This document shows positions 63,813-64,000 of a DNA stretch of 64,000 nt, one piece after another; within the stretch, counting starts at the first letter, position 1; every line of letters starts with the position of its first letter. Below the pieces are notes generated by a model. It saw only the letters and a list, made by a program, of their open reading frames with translations. It did no database searches and was not told the DNA's origin. Source of the DNA: Bacteroidetes bacterium SW_9_63_38 (GTDB taxonomy: Bacteria > Bacteroidota > Rhodothermia > Rhodothermales > Salinibacteraceae); assembly GCA_003022435.1 (NCBI GenBank), contig PXUA01000005.1, positions 62,001 through 126,000 on the forward strand. The letters run 5' to 3'. A program made the position numbers and the translations under genes.

Positions 63813-64000
63813 ATGGGCGCGATGAACAAGCTCCGGGAAAACACCGGAGTCATTCTTTGGATTCTGGTGTTATCGTTCGGCATCATCTGGACGCTGCAGG
63901 ACTCAAACGTCTTCGATACCCCCAACCGGCCCGAACGAAACGCGGCGGTCGTCAACGGCAATAAAGTCAGCACCCAGAGGTATCAAAACGCCGTTGAGCA
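63813..64000 (+). CDS. PpiD/SurA-like peptidyl-prolyl isomerase, N-terminal fragment
   Basis: The gene runs off the window. The 62 visible residues read MGAMNKLRENTGVILWILVL, then SFGIIWTLQDSNVFD. An N-terminal membrane helix is followed by a periplasmic segment with AAVVNGNKVSTQRYQNAVEQ, the SurA_N-type start typical of PpiD-like membrane-anchored foldases. The catalytic parvulin domain would lie beyond the edge. ATG 63813 or 63822 is the start. Confidence 0.75.
   Translation, partial: MGAMNKLRENTGVILWILVLSFGIIWTLQDSNVFDTPNRPERNAAVVNGNKVSTQRYQNAVE

Overview
The window looks like chromosome from an extremely halophilic Bacteroidota/Rhodothermota bacterium, most likely Salinibacter ruber or a close relative. 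The base composition is GC-rich. Core proteins are strikingly acidic: DnaK, HslU, GreA and MtgA are rich in Asp and Glu, and ribosomal protein L21 carries an Asp/Ser/Ala tail. Shine-Dalgarno sites are weak or absent. Outer-membrane proteins, TonB-dependent import and bacillithiol-type redox proteins are present. The species call is inference from recognised protein families, not from a database search. No rRNA, tRNA or CRISPR array was seen.

Positions 1-13200 hold the most distinctive block. It encodes an ABC importer that matches the rhizobial GlpSTPQUV glycerol system: an ATPase with a degenerate signature motif, two permeases, a DUF2160 small membrane protein and a large periplasmic binding protein. 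A secreted seven-bladed FG-GAP/VCBS protein is interleaved. A beta-barrel porin, a small lipoprotein and glycerol-3-phosphate dehydrogenase (glpD) follow, and gluconeogenic fructose-1,6-bisphosphatase comes next on the other strand. Together they read as a glycerol-to-sugar route, which suits a brine habitat where Dunaliella glycerol is a main carbon source. Glycerol kinase and the first ATPase are not in the window.

Positions 15300-25200 carry a DUF2064 nucleotidyl/glycosyltransferase, a cysteine desulfurase, murA, purD, a BamA-like barrel, and an envelope trio (LPG-synthase-like membrane protein, GT2 glycosyltransferase, NodB deacetylase). Positions 25200-38400 carry a frameshifted methyltransferase behind pepF, thiol-redox genes (ytxJ, a TlpA-like lipoprotein), several uncharacterised small genes, a YdjM-like protein, MscS, OsmC, a CBS protein, a quinone oxidoreductase, and the minus-strand run pgsA-pyrE-cinA.

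Positions 38700-64000 carry dnaK, a TatD nuclease, SpoIID, a TonB receptor, an M23 peptidase, purN-purH, mreB-mreC-dacB, hslV-NYN-hslU, a bacilliredoxin, an NlpC/P60 lipoprotein, greA, mtgA, a PNPOx-like protein, an FAH-family enzyme, rplU-rpmA, an MtfA-like peptidase and the start of a PpiD/SurA-like protein.

The intergenic regions are long and rich in repeats. Two MITE-like families with terminal inverted repeats and target-site duplications can be defined directly: a 97-120 bp family with 4-bp CTRR duplications, and a 159-bp element with TAA duplications. A third family of about 165 bp occurs six times, and several short hairpin or tandem repeats also recur.
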